From NCBI GenBank assembly GCA_027487775.1, contig JAIYCY010000029.1:124001-188000 (forward strand): DNA of 64,000 nt. The letters run 5' to 3'. Both the position numbers and the translations under genes were made by a program. This document shows positions 55,021 through 63,898 of this stretch, piece after piece; position 1 is the stretch's first letter, and every line of letters starts with the position of its first letter. The notes below the pieces were generated by a model. That model was not told the origin of the DNA. It saw only the letters and a list, made by a program, of their open reading frames with translations, and searched no databases. This DNA is from Planctomycetaceae bacterium. Its GTDB lineage: Bacteria; Planctomycetota; Phycisphaerae; Tepidisphaerales; Tepidisphaeraceae.

Positions 55021-55113
55021 ATCTCCTTGGCGTCAATCACCCATGCCAGTGGACGGACAAGCCCAATCCATGACATCATCAACCCGAACGTTGCGTACGG
55101 AAGCCCATATGCA

Positions 55114-55386
55114 GCATTCGCGCGTGCGAATGCCGCATGGGCAAGTGCGAATGCCGCATGGGCAAGTGCGAATGCCAGGGACGCAAGTGCGGATGCCGCG
55201 GACGCAAGTGCGAATGCCACATCCGGAAGACCGGGCGTTACATTCGGAAGACCGGACGCCGCATCCGGAAGACCGGACGCCGCATCCGGAAGACCGGGCG
55301 CCGCATCCGGAAGACCGGGCGCCGCATACGGAAGACCGGACGCCGCATCCGGAAGACCGGGCGTTGCATCCGGAAGACCGGGCGCC
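55114..55386. repeat. 13 tandem repeats of 21 bp in two subtypes
   Basis: Five units contain gcaagtgcgaatgcc and eight contain ccggaagaccggg or close variants, all 21 bp long and without spacers. The 7-codon period keeps frames open on both strands (GLPDAAS or ASGRPDA repeats), but no start, ribosome-binding site or domain supports a gene. Confidence 0.9.
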
Positions 55387-55429
55387 GCAGCATATGCAAC
55401 CAGCCGCCCGCCCAGCACGCGAGCGATGG

Positions 55430-55655
55430 TTTTTATCGGGACGGGGAGAGTGGGGCGTGGGGGATGGGGTTCGGGGGGTGGGGGACGAGCGGGGTCGGGG
55501 GTGTGGGGGATGGGGGATTGGGGGTGGGGGAAGAAATGCGCTGAGAGCCTTCCGATACCCTCTCCTCGTCTTCCCACACCCCATCCCCCAAACCCAAGAC
55601 CCCATCCCCCTTGCCCTCCCCCATCCCCAACACCCCATACCCTTTGCCCTCGCCA
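55430..55655. repeat. G-rich/C-rich dispersed element, copy 2
   Basis: Starts with tttttatcgggacgggg, then a ~90-base G-rich arm, tgggggaagaaatgcgc at 55525-55541, and a ~100-base C-rich arm (ccatcccc, caccccat). Matches the element at 29682-29880 in order and in the two conserved words. Confidence 0.75.
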
Positions 55656-55670
55656 AAGCATGGCGGCCCG

Positions 55671-56006
55671 TTAATCGACGATGACCCAGACGAGCAGCAG
55701 CGCCACGAGTGTCCCTGCGGAAATGATGGCGGGGCGTGCCCAGTCGGAGCGAGGTGAAGCCGTGGCGAGAGCCTTGGTGCTCCGCTCGATCATCTGATCG
55801 AGCGTGCCGGCCTCGCGGATCTCGGCAAGATGGACGTCTTGGACGGCGTATCCAAGTGCCTCGACTTTCTCTCGCGCGGACTTGGCATCGCCGGCCTGCA
55901 CGCGGACGACGCGAGTGGCCGCGGAGGAGGATGGTACATTCTCGGTGGATGAGGGTGAGCTGGATTGCGGGAGATAATAGGTAACATCAAAGTAGACGCG
56001 ATTCAT
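55671..56006 (-). CDS. small tail-anchored membrane protein
   Basis: 111 residues from ATG 56006, with GAGG about six bases upstream. An extension to 56156 is not supported. The N-terminal 60 residues (NRVYFDVTYYLP, then TRVVRVQAGDAKSAREKVEA) resemble a small ferredoxin-like or ASP-binding fold that I cannot name. A single hydrophobic helix closes the protein (PAIISAGTLVALLLVWVIV), leaving the domain in the cytoplasm. It lies about 200 bp downstream of another small gene on the same strand. Confidence 0.65.
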   Translation of the reverse strand: MNRVYFDVTYYLPQSSSPSSTENVPSSSAATRVVRVQAGDAKSAREKVEALGYAVQDVHLAEIREAGTLDQMIERSTKALATASPRSDWARPAIISAGTLVALLLVWVIVD

Positions 56007-56213
56007 GTTGGCCTCGCTCGTCAGTGTGATCGTGGAATGAGACGTTGCAATGACGAAGCGGAAGTCAACGCAACATTCATTGCGTGTTGTCTGGTCACGC
56101 GCCGCCTTGTGTTGACTGAAGAATTCACGAGATTTCAGCAAGCACGCACAGTGCATCTGAGATGCATCTGGGATTGGCGGGCGGTCGGATCGACGTTGGT
56201 TTTTGGAAGGTGA

Positions 56214-56795
56214 TTAGCCTCTGACGGGTCGATTTTTTCGGACATCGCCTTGTTCGGTGATTTCGACGTCGAAGAGTTGCCGACCGGAGCGGATTTCGAA
56301 CCACCAGTAGCCGTCGCCTTGGTCGCGGCCACGCTCGACGATTCGGCCTTCGGGGTGCAACTCGCTAAGTCGACGTGCGATCTCGTCAGGAAGACCTTCA
56401 TACGGGGAGGTCACTTGAGGGTCACTTTTTTCGGGCGCTGCCGGGACGTCGGTCTGCTCGCGAGGCGGATGGGTTGATGGGCTGACTGCAGATGCCTCGT
56501 TGGAGTGGAGTTGGTGGCGTTGGAGTTCCAGAAGATGAGATTGGGTTTTCAGGAGTTGATCCGAAAGCGTCTCGACGCGACGCTCGACGGCGGCGAGGCG
56601 TTGTTCAAGCGTTGCGGTCGCATGTGCTGACCCGGCAGGGGCCGCGGCATCGCCTGCCAGAGCGTGCACCGAATCTTGCGCATGGGTTTGAACGAGGGGA
56701 ACGATCGTCGAGTCGGCCTGCGACACTGCCCAGACCGAACCGACCACCACGAGCCCGCCCGCCATCGCCGTCCATTTCATCGCCGACTTGTTCAT
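56214..56795 (-). CDS. exported protein with coiled coil and PepSY-like C-terminus
   Basis: 193 residues. A signal peptide or anchor is visible (TAMAGGLVVVGSVWAVSQAD). Residues about 60-95 form a coiled coil (LEQRLAAVERRVETLSDQLL). A Pro/Ser linker follows. The last 60 residues (IARRLSELHPEGRIVERGRD, YWWFEIRSGRQLFDVEITE) match the PepSY-like pattern of small periplasmic inhibitory or chaperone domains. The partner is unknown. Confidence 0.7.
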   Translation of the reverse strand: MNKSAMKWTAMAGGLVVVGSVWAVSQADSTIVPLVQTHAQDSVHALAGDAAAPAGSAHATATLEQRLAAVERRVETLSDQLLKTQSHLLELQRHQLHSNEASAVSPSTHPPREQTDVPAAPEKSDPQVTSPYEGLPDEIARRLSELHPEGRIVERGRDQGDGYWWFEIRSGRQLFDVEITEQGDVRKNRPVRG

Positions 56796-57063
56796 CGGAT
56801 TGCTCCAATCGATCCAAAGAGTTGATCTGCATCGGGCAACGACACCCGAAGCCTCCTACCACCTGAAGCAGAGAAGGCTAGGCCGAGGCGATCCGGGCAG
56901 GCGGTAGAAATCTCGGCGGACTTTCAAATCGGAAGCATCGATGACCCGAGTGCCCCCGGCGTGGGCCGGCGCATGGCGGTGCGAGTCGGCGAGGGATTGG
57001 GAAAAACGAAAACACCCGGAGAAATCCGGGTGATTCGTGCGATTCGCTGGGGTTTTCGCTTAG

Positions 57064-57137
<74 letters not shown>

Positions 57138-57304
57138 GGCCAGTTGAACCAACATCCACCTTTCAGTGCCTGTCGGCCCGACCGAGACTCGTCACTCTAT
57201 TCACCGCGTGAGTCGTGTCAAGACCCTCAAGACGTTCCTCGATCCAACATGCCGAACGACCCGATCTGGATCATCAACGTGTTACGAAGAAGGCCGCCCG
57301 TCGA

Positions 57305-58441
57305 TCATTCTGACACCTCGGCGGAGGGGGCCGGGCTGGCGTTCTTGATCATGCCGCGGGCGTCGAGAACGCCGGCGCGGATTTCGGCGCAGAGCTCGGG
57401 ATTCTCCTTGAGAAAGTTCTTGGCATTTTCGCGGCCCTGACCGAGTCGGGTCTGTTTGTAGGTGAACCAGGCGCCGCTCTTGTCGACGACGTTGGCGGCG
57501 GCGGCGAGGTCGAGGACGTCGCCCTCGTAGCTGATGCCTTGGTCGAACATGATGTCGAACTCGGCGTCGCGGAAGGGCGGGGCGATTTTGTTTTTGACGA
57601 CGCGTGCGCGGGTGCGGTTACCGACGGCGATTTCGCCGTCTTTGATGGAGCCAGTGCGTCGGACGTCGATGCGGACGGAGGAGTAGAACTTCAGCGCGCG
57701 GCCGCCGGGCGTGGTTTCGGGGTTGCCGAACATGACGCCGATCTTTTCGCGGAGCTGGTTGATGAAGATGACCATGCACTTTGAGCGATTGATGGCCCCG
57801 GTGAGTTTGCGTAGTGCCTGGGACATGAGCCGGGCTTGGAGACCGACGTGGCTGTCGCCCATCTCGCCTTCGATTTCGGCTTTGGGGATGAGAGCCGCGA
57901 CGGAGTCGACGACGATGATGTCGACGGCGTTGGAGCGGACGAGGAGTTCGCAGATTTCGAGAGCTTGTTCGCCGGTGTCGGGCTGGCTGACGAGGAGTTC
58001 GTCGAGCTTCACGCCGATCTTGCGGGCCCAGGTGGGATCGAGGGCGTGTTCGGCGTCGATGAATGCTGCCACGCCGCCCATCCGCTGGGCGTTGGCGATC
58101 ATGTGGAGCGTAAGCGTGGTTTTACCGGAGGATTCGGGGCCGAAGACTTCGATCACGCGACCGCGAGGCACGCCGTAGCCTCCGAGGGCGATATCCAGGG
58201 AGAGCGCACCGGTCGGGATCCCGTCGATCGGGCGGTTCTGGTCGCCGTCGAGCTTCATGACGGCGCCTTTGCCGAATTGACGCTCGATCTGCTGCACAGC
58301 GCGGCCGAGTGCGGACTCGCGGCCGTCTCGGTTTAACGCATGCGACGAATCGGACGCCTCCCGAACCAAAGGCTCACGCGGAGCGACTTCACGAGACGAC
58401 TCCCGAGACGATGAATCACGGGCGGATGACGACTTGGCCAT
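57305..58441 (-). CDS. recA: recombinase RecA
   Basis: 378 residues from ATG 58441, six bases after AAGGAGG; the frame stays open 154 codons further but that part is leader. The Walker [10 protein letters not shown] is at 101-109. Other conserved blocks are [52 protein letters not shown] and [12 protein letters not shown]. The first ~45 residues are a Ser/Arg/Glu-rich extension not seen in E. coli RecA, while the C-terminus lacks the usual strongly acidic tail. RecA carries out homologous recombination and triggers the SOS response. Confidence 0.95.
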   Translation of the reverse strand: MAKSSSARDSSSRESSREVAPREPLVREASDSSHALNRDGRESALGRAVQQIERQFGKGAVMKLDGDQNRPIDGIPTGALSLDIALGGYGVPRGRVIEVFGPESSGKTTLTLHMIANAQRMGGVAAFIDAEHALDPTWARKIGVKLDELLVSQPDTGEQALEICELLVRSNAVDIIVVDSVAALIPKAEIEGEMGDSHVGLQARLMSQALRKLTGAINRSKCMVIFINQLREKIGVMFGNPETTPGGRALKFYSSVRIDVRRTGSIKDGEIAVGNRTRARVVKNKIAPPFRDAEFDIMFDQGISYEGDVLDLAAAANVVDKSGAWFTYKQTRLGQGRENAKNFLKENPELCAEIRAGVLDARGMIKNASPAPSAEVSE

Positions 58442-58950
58442 GGGGGCCTCCTTTGAGACGTCCGGGTGCAGGTGATCGATCGGCGGTCGAGGGTCCTCGC
58501 ATGGGTGGATCAGACGGGTTTTCCGGACGACGCCCGGTGGGACGCCCGGGGGGATGCCCAGGGCGACGCCCGGGGGGACGCCCGGGGGGATGCCGACGCG
58601 GACGTCGGCGTGAAACCCGTAGATGATTCCTACATGAGAACGATTCGTTGACGAAACGACACGATTCACGACTGCTAGCGGACGGTGCCGGCACGGGCCG
58701 GCGGAGTGGCCTGGGACGGCCGCATCGCGAGGGTGCGAGACGGTCAGCGGTGGGATGCCGGCAAGAGAGGCCGGTCGATTCGGGCCTCGAGTCCCAGCGG
58801 ACCGTCGAGCCGAAGCGCCGCGCCTCTTCTTCCAACATCCCGGCCGACGTGGGAGCGGGCCAACAAGGCCCTGTCCCGCCGCGGGCACAGCCGCGCCCGG
58901 CACGACGTCAGACCACCAACGTCCCAGCCGGGTTTGGATTTAGTTGGGGT
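58442..58950 (-). promoter_or_regulatory. long GC-rich 5' leader of recA with internal repeats
   Basis: About 500 bp between a strong promoter and the recA start. At 58530-58610 it holds repeats of gacgcccggggggatgcc and near copies. It stays open in the recA frame, giving VPPG-like repeats, but the internal ribosome-binding site argues for translation from 58441. It may fold strongly at the RNA level. Confidence 0.45.
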
Positions 58951-58979
58951 ATACTATCGGTGAATGTTCGGGTTGTCAA
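58951..58979 (-). promoter_or_regulatory. sigma70-like promoter for recA
   Basis: On the minus strand, TTGACA (58979-58974) and TAGTAT (58956-58951) with a 17-bp spacer. It is the best promoter match near recA. No standard LexA box is recognised beside it. Confidence 0.6.
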
Positions 58980-59190
58980 GTGGCTGGCTTTCGGGCCGGT
59001 TTGGAATTTCATGAGGGCTTGCTGTGACGGTGTTTACGTCGCGATTGGGCAGGGGGCTTTGCGGGCGGGGACCGGTGGGTTTTAGCGTGAATGGCTGCGC
59101 GTTCGGTCGTGCATTCGGCGGGTTCGCGTACGTCGTTCGCAGCGCTCGTTACGTCAAATCACGATCGGTTGATTCGCGTAGGCGGGGGCC

Positions 59191-59697
59191 TTAGGCCTGA
59201 GCGATGAGTCCCGCAGTCGATCGTCGCGGGACCAAATAGGTCGATTTCAGCCTGCTCGGGCACGGATGCGTCACGCTCGGGGTGCGCATTCGGCACGCTC
59301 GCGCACACTCGGCGGCCCATGACATTGAGATGCCCCAATTGAGATGCCCCAGCGGATCTTGGCGGGTCCACCTTCCTAGATCGACATGAAGATCTCGATA
59401 CCTGAAGTGGGACAGTTTGAGCGACGCATCATGTCGGCCGCCTTGGTGTAAATACACCCAGCCCAAGTCACTCGTGCCGTCGGCGTCCGTGTCCCAATTG
59501 GCGTCCAGCACCGTCGCTCGGCCATACGGGTCGTAGACGTATCGTTCGACGACATTGCCTGAATTGTCAAAGAGCGATGTCACATTGTAGTTGGCATCCT
59601 GCCACGAAGGCAAAGCCTTCGTTTGCGACGTACAGCCGTTCTGCGAGGCCATTTCCGGCGTTTCCGTCCGCGTCGTGATCGCGAGAGACGGGGGCAA
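59191..59697 (-). pseudogene. displaced RHS C-terminal fragment
   Basis: About 250 bp (59385-59640) are nearly identical to the RHS core at 60690-60965: NVTSLFDNSGNVVERYVYDP, LSHFRYRDLHVDLGRWTRQD. After DPLG the sequence departs into GHLNWGISMS and an unrelated arginine/cysteine-rich stretch, with a 14-bp duplication (ggggcatctcaatt). The same 19-nt hairpin that shifts the frame in the longer copy is present at 59604-59622. It has no start of its own. This matches displaced RHS tips, left after a new tip is inserted. Confidence 0.7.
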
Positions 59698-59734
59698 GAA
59701 TGGTCAACGCGTGTGTATGACTAATGCTTATAAA

Positions 59735-60091
59735 CTAGAACCGCAACTCGCCGATTACAAAAAAGTAGATGACAACAATAAGAATTGCGACAACACCCAT
59801 TCTATAGATGACCATTCGATTGTCTCTATACTGAACAGTGCCTCCGCGAATGGCCCCAACGCCAACTCCAGCACTTGCATGATTCAGTGCTGCTCGCTCA
59901 CGTCTTATTTGCCGCCTTTGTACTCGCATGACTTCTAGCGTATAGACACTCGCCACAACTAGAACGAGAACGACCAGTTGCCAATCAAAGTTCGTGAGAT
60001 ATATGGGACCATCCGCACGGCTTACCGAAACCGATACAAGGTAAAGTATCACCAGCAAGAAAGCGGCAATAGCAATGCTAGTCGATCGCAT
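59735..60091 (-). CDS. small membrane protein, candidate immunity protein for the RHS tip
   Basis: 118 residues. The ATG lies one base after the stop of the RHS tip (TGACATG), so it is translationally coupled. Three hydrophobic segments are apparent (SIAIAAFLLVILYLVSVSV, WQLVVLVLVVASVYTLEV, MGVVAILIVVIYFFVIGEL) with a basic loop (QRRQIRRERAALN). No family is recognised. Immunity genes for polymorphic toxins lie directly after the toxin gene, and inner-membrane ones are expected when the toxin attacks the membrane. Composition is more AT-rich than the surroundings. Confidence 0.6.
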   Translation of the reverse strand: MRSTSIAIAAFLLVILYLVSVSVSRADGPIYLTNFDWQLVVLVLVVASVYTLEVMRVQRRQIRRERAALNHASAGVGVGAIRGGTVQYRDNRMVIYRMGVVAILIVVIYFFVIGELRF

Positions 60092-60092
60092 G

Positions 60093-61415
60093 TCATCTCC
60101 GAATTATTGGGCCATTATTATCATCATCTTCGGTCGGGTCGGTCAAGTCCAATGAACCCTCAAACGCAAGTCCATAAGCAATGCCCTTGAAAAAACCCCA
60201 AGGTCCGAGGCCAGCACCACCTACTATGCCCGCACCTATCGCTCTAATATATCTCCATCCCTTCCATTGACTGATTGGACCCGGATCGTATGGTGCAGGC
60301 AAATTGTCTTGTCCCTCTGATTCTGGATATGGGTCGAATACTGCAGTTGCACCATTGGGCAAGCCGACCGTTTGCCAGTCGGATGGAAACCCAGGATAGA
60401 ACTCGGTGGTACCGTCCGGAAGTGCAACAGTAGAATTAACGCCTACCCTTAATCCGATGAATTTGCCTCTTCCTGGCACAAATCTCATCGTGTCCCATTC
60501 CGGCGGTACTACATCGTATCCCGGATTCTGCCCACGACCCAGGCTCGGGTTATTGTTAACGAAATCAGGTTTGATTGGCACGCGAAGACCGTTCCAATCC
60601 ACCAAATCCACCGGCGAGGAGATGTACGCTTGATACGTGTTGGCGCCGTCGATGTAGCCGAGCGGGTCTTGGCGGGTCCATCTTCCTAGATCCACATGTA
60701 GATCTCGATACCTGAAGTGGGACAGTTTGAGCGACACATCATGCCGACCGCCCTGATGCAGATAGACCCAGCCGACGTCGCTGATGCCGTCGGCATCCGT
60801 GTCCCAGTTGACGTTGGCGTCGAGGACGGTGACCTTGCCGTACGGGTCGTAGACGTATCGTTCGACGACTTCCCCTGAATTGTCAAAGAGCGATGTCACA
60901 TTGTAGTTGGCATCCTGCCACGAAGGCAAAGCCTTCGTTTGCGACGTACAGCCGTTCTTCTAAACCATTTGCGCCGGTCGAGGCGTTGTTGTCCGCGTCG
61001 CGATCGCGTAGGACGAGGGCATCCACATAGACGGGCGACCAGACGTATTGCGTGCGGGCGGAGGTGCTCCCGGCGAGGCGTTCTTCGAGGACTTGCCAGT
61101 TGGCGGAGTGGTAGAGGTTGACGGTGGGGTGGGCGGAACCAGTGACCGGGTCGGGGCCGTCCTTGTCTTCAGAGACTCGGCGATTCAGGGCGTCGTAGGC
61201 GTAGGTCGTGGCCGGGGCGGGGCCTGTGCCGTCCGGATCGACGGCCACGAGCATGCCCCAGGCGTCGTAGCGGTAGGTTTGGCCGTTGGGGTCGTGGGTG
61301 AGTTCGCCGTTGTTGGAGTGGGTGATGTTGTTGGAGTGGGTGATGAGGGGTTCTTCGAGTCCGAGTGTGGGGTTGTCGATGATTCGATTTTGTTGGTGGG
61401 CTTGATGTGATCGGT
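60093..61415 (-). pseudogene. RHS-repeat protein C-terminus with toxin-like tip, 5'-truncated and frameshifted
   Basis: Recognisable RHS text begins near 61415 (NGELTHDPNGQTYRYDAWG, then TTYAYDALNRRV and VWSPVYVDALVLRDRDADN). It breaks at a 19-nt hairpin (60920-60938) and resumes in another frame from 60929 with WQDANYNVTSLFDNSGEVVE, DLHVDLGRWTRQDPLGYIDG, TYQAYISSPVDLVDWNGLRV. The tip after this is variable, about 160 residues, ending with a hydrophobic Gly-rich stretch (RAIGAGIVGGAGLGPWGFFK) that suggests a membrane-acting toxin. RHS proteins usually exceed 1000 residues; the N-terminal repeats and signal are gone. Confidence 0.75.
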
Positions 61416-61858
61416 GGTTGTTGGTCGTTGACGAGGTTCTTTCAAATAGATTGACGCGGTTCAGGGGCGAAATAATCGCTGGTGGCTTGGTTCGTTGGAC
61501 GCATGGGGCTAGACTTGGTGGCCGAATCGTAGAGCGGGCAGTTGATGTCCGAGCGAGTTGTCCGGTCTAGGTGAGGTGGGCCGACGAGTTGTTGGCTCTG
61601 ATCCATTCTCCAACCTGTCGTCGTATTGACGCTGACAGAGCGCACCGAGGGAGCCTGGAGGGTGCGTGGAGCGTGCGTGGACGGTGTCTCGATGGTGTCT
61701 TGATGGTGTCTTGATGTCCTCTTGGAGGTGCGTGGACGGTTGGGTTGGTTTGGGTGTTGGTGTTGTAGGAGTATGTTGCCGTTTGGCGTGATGTTGTGGG
61801 GGCGTATGGCCTGTGTGTGAGTTGGAAGCCCTGGTGTAGTAGTCGTTTGAGTCAATCC
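61416..61858. other. 443 bp gap between RHS remnant and desaturase
   Basis: No supported gene. Short tandem words occur at 61670-61740 (ggtgtcttgat, gtgcgtgga). A minus-strand frame of 171 codons overlaps the desaturase start and has Thr/Pro-rich composition without domains. Confidence 0.4.
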
Positions 61859-62839
61859 ATGAACAATTCCGAACCGGTTGTAGACAGTGGACGATCCAAA
61901 ACCCCGGTACGTAAGGTTTTTCGTCATCGATACATCCAACGTCTTCAGCGTCGGCACTTTTTTCTATTCGACGTGATTCCATTGTGCAGTCTATTGCTGC
62001 TGATTCCGTTTTGGGATTATTTGAGGCCGGGTTTTGTCGACATTTCGTTGTTGGTGGCGGGTTGGTTTCTGACTGGGCTGGGGGTTACGGTTGGGTTGCA
62101 TCGGTACTTCACGCACAAGTCGTTTAAGACGAGCAAGCCTGTGGCGTTTTTGTTTGCGGCCTTGGGCATGATGGCGGTGGTGGGGACCACGTATTGGTGG
62201 GTGGGGATTCATCGGCGGCATCATGAGTTGAGTGATCAGGAGGGTGACCCGCACTCTCCGCATCTTCATGGTTCGGGTTTTTGGGGATCGGTGAAGGGAT
62301 TTGTGCACGCGCAGATTGGATGGCTTGCGGGGCACGATTACCCCAACCCGAATCATTACGTCAAAGATTGGCTTCGTGAACACTGGCTGGTTCGGATCAA
62401 TCGTCACTACATGCTTTTTGTGTTGGCGGGCTTGTTGATTCCGGCGGGTATTGCGTTGATTTTTGAGCCGACGTTGCAGTCGGCGTTGCGGGGCTTTTTC
62501 TGGGGTGGGATCGTTCGAATCGCGGCGGTGCATCACATTGTTTCGGCCATCAATTCGTTTTGCCATTTGGTTGGTACGCGCCGATTCAACACGGCTGAGC
62601 ACAGTACGAATCTTTCGATCCTTGCGATTCCGACGCTGGGTGAATCCTTTCACAACAATCACCACGCGTTCCAGACGAGTGCGACGTTTAGCCATCGTTG
62701 GTGGGAGGTTGACATCGGCGCGATTACGATTCGCGTGATGGAGGCGTTGGGATTGGTGTGGAACGTTCGCCGCCCGCACATCACCCGTCCGCAGAAGGCC
62801 GCCGAGAAATCTGCTGCTGCGACGCCTCCGAAGCCTTAG
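61859..62839 (+). CDS. fatty acid (acyl-CoA/acyl-lipid) desaturase
   Basis: 326 residues from ATG 61859. The three His boxes of membrane di-iron desaturases are intact: HRYFTHKSF near 85, HRRHHELSD near 120 and HNNHHAF near 265. Four hydrophobic segments are visible (PLCSLLLLIPFW, LLVAGWFLTGLGVTVGL, PVAFLFAALGMMAVVG and MLFVLAGLLIPAGIALIF). The pattern fits delta-9 stearoyl-type desaturases, which put a cis double bond into saturated chains. Electrons come from ferredoxin or cytochrome b5; no partner is nearby. Confidence 0.92.
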   Translation: MNNSEPVVDSGRSKTPVRKVFRHRYIQRLQRRHFFLFDVIPLCSLLLLIPFWDYLRPGFVDISLLVAGWFLTGLGVTVGLHRYFTHKSFKTSKPVAFLFAALGMMAVVGTTYWWVGIHRRHHELSDQEGDPHSPHLHGSGFWGSVKGFVHAQIGWLAGHDYPNPNHYVKDWLREHWLVRINRHYMLFVLAGLLIPAGIALIFEPTLQSALRGFFWGGIVRIAAVHHIVSAINSFCHLVGTRRFNTAEHSTNLSILAIPTLGESFHNNHHAFQTSATFSHRWWEVDIGAITIRVMEALGLVWNVRRPHITRPQKAAEKSAAATPPKP

Positions 62840-62976
62840 ATGCAGTCGAGATTGCGAAAGCGGCTAGGCCATGGGGATCGCAGGGCGCCCTCTGGTTTGA
62901 GGGCGGTCCGGTCGAGCGATGGGGCGTGATTTGATGGCCGGTCTGGTGACGCGTGTGAGCGAAGGTGTTGGGCGTC

Positions 62977-63675
62977 TCAGGCGGCGTGTTTGGTGGGGTG
63001 GTTGGGGTGGTCGGAGGATGGGGTTTGTGGCGGGTTGTGTTGAGGCGGGTTGTGTTGAGATTGTGGGCCGAAGAAGTGTGCGATTTTGAGTGGCCACATT
63101 TTGCGTTGGAGGTTGGGGTCGAAGTGGTCTTGGTGTGAGCGTTGCTGGATGAGGTGGGCCCAGGGGAGGGCGGCGGTTTGGGATTGTAGTTTGGCGACGT
63201 AGTCGGCGGTTTTTCCGATGACGCGTGCGGGGACGCCTCCGACGATGGTGCCTGGTGGGACGTCGCTGGTGACGACTGCGCCTGCGGCGACGATGGAGTC
63301 GGGTCCGATGGTGACGCCTTGCAGGATGATGGCGTTGTAGCCGATGAAGCAGTTGTCTTTGATGTCGATTTTGCCGATGGATTCGACTTTGATGTTGTAG
63401 GCTTTTTCGATCATGCCGACGACGCCATTATGTCCGATGAGTGTGCAGTGTGACATGTGGACATTGTTGCCGATGCGTGTGAACCATGGGTCGGTGATGA
63501 CGACGTTGGGTTGGATGCTGCAGCGGTTTCCGACGGCGTAGAGTTTTCCGTGTCGCTGGAGGAAGGAGGCGAATTCTGCGCCGGAGGGTCGGCAGATGCG
63601 GATGTAGAGGCTGCGTGCGCGGCCTGTTTTCAGGGCATAGCGTCGGACGAGCGGGGCGAGGAGTTTTTTAAGCAT
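62977..63675 (-). CDS. hexapeptide-repeat acetyltransferase
   Basis: 232 residues. The left-handed beta-helix repeats are clear ([63 protein letters not shown]), the end being typical of sugar O-acetyltransferases such as WcaF, MaaA and NodL relatives. H in [12 protein letters not shown] may be catalytic. The last ~35 residues are a His/Pro/Asn-rich tail ([11 protein letters not shown]) with a short repeat. It probably acetylates a surface or nucleotide sugar. The gene stands alone. Confidence 0.85.
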   Translation of the reverse strand: MLKKLLAPLVRRYALKTGRARSLYIRICRPSGAEFASFLQRHGKLYAVGNRCSIQPNVVITDPWFTRIGNNVHMSHCTLIGHNGVVGMIEKAYNIKVESIGKIDIKDNCFIGYNAIILQGVTIGPDSIVAAGAVVTSDVPPGTIVGGVPARVIGKTADYVAKLQSQTAALPWAHLIQQRSHQDHFDPNLQRKMWPLKIAHFFGPQSQHNPPQHNPPQTPSSDHPNHPTKHAA

Positions 63676-63782
63676 GGGATCACCGCCGATGTTGAGAGGC
63701 GAGGGTTCGCCGCTGGTTCAGTTATCGGTATCGGCAAGATGGTGGCTTGGGTTTAAATGGTGGGTTGGGGCGTTGAAAGAGA

Positions 63783-63814
63783 AGAGGAGCAAAGTCGTGT
63801 GACTTTGCTCCTCT
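63783..63814. terminator. strong hairpin terminator
   Basis: Perfect 14-bp stem agaggagcaaagtc / gactttgctcctct with loop gtgt. A T-rich stretch follows on the plus side. It separates the acetyltransferase from the gene cut by the window end, both on the minus strand. Confidence 0.8.
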
Positions 63815-63850
63815 GTTTGTTGGGATTTTTTCGGGGGTGGTGACGTGGGT

Positions 63851-63898
63851 CTGATCAGGCGGTCTGATCAGGCGGTCTGATCAGGCGGTTTGATCAGG
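63851..63898. repeat. 13-bp tandem repeat starting at a stop codon
   Basis: Three full copies and one partial copy of ctgatcaggcggt. On the minus strand the first unit begins with the TGA of the partial gene to the right. Confidence 0.88.

Noticed and set aside
55114..55386. CRISPR array
   Set aside because: Units are directly adjacent with no spacers, and no cas gene is nearby; the same holds for the repeats at 36861-36970 and 63851-63898.
54717..55661. 314-codon minus-strand frame (and plus-strand counterparts) through the repeat region
   Set aside because: It exists because the 21-bp repeat keeps frames open; there is no ribosome-binding site or domain, and it runs through palindromic and G/C elements.
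58442..58903. 154-residue N-terminal extension of RecA
   Set aside because: AAGGAGG sits directly before ATG 58441, and the extension is a translation of GC repeats.
61442..61957. 171-codon minus-strand frame before the desaturase
   Set aside because: It overlaps the desaturase coding start and is Thr/Pro/His-rich without domains; RHS homology begins only near 61415 in another frame.
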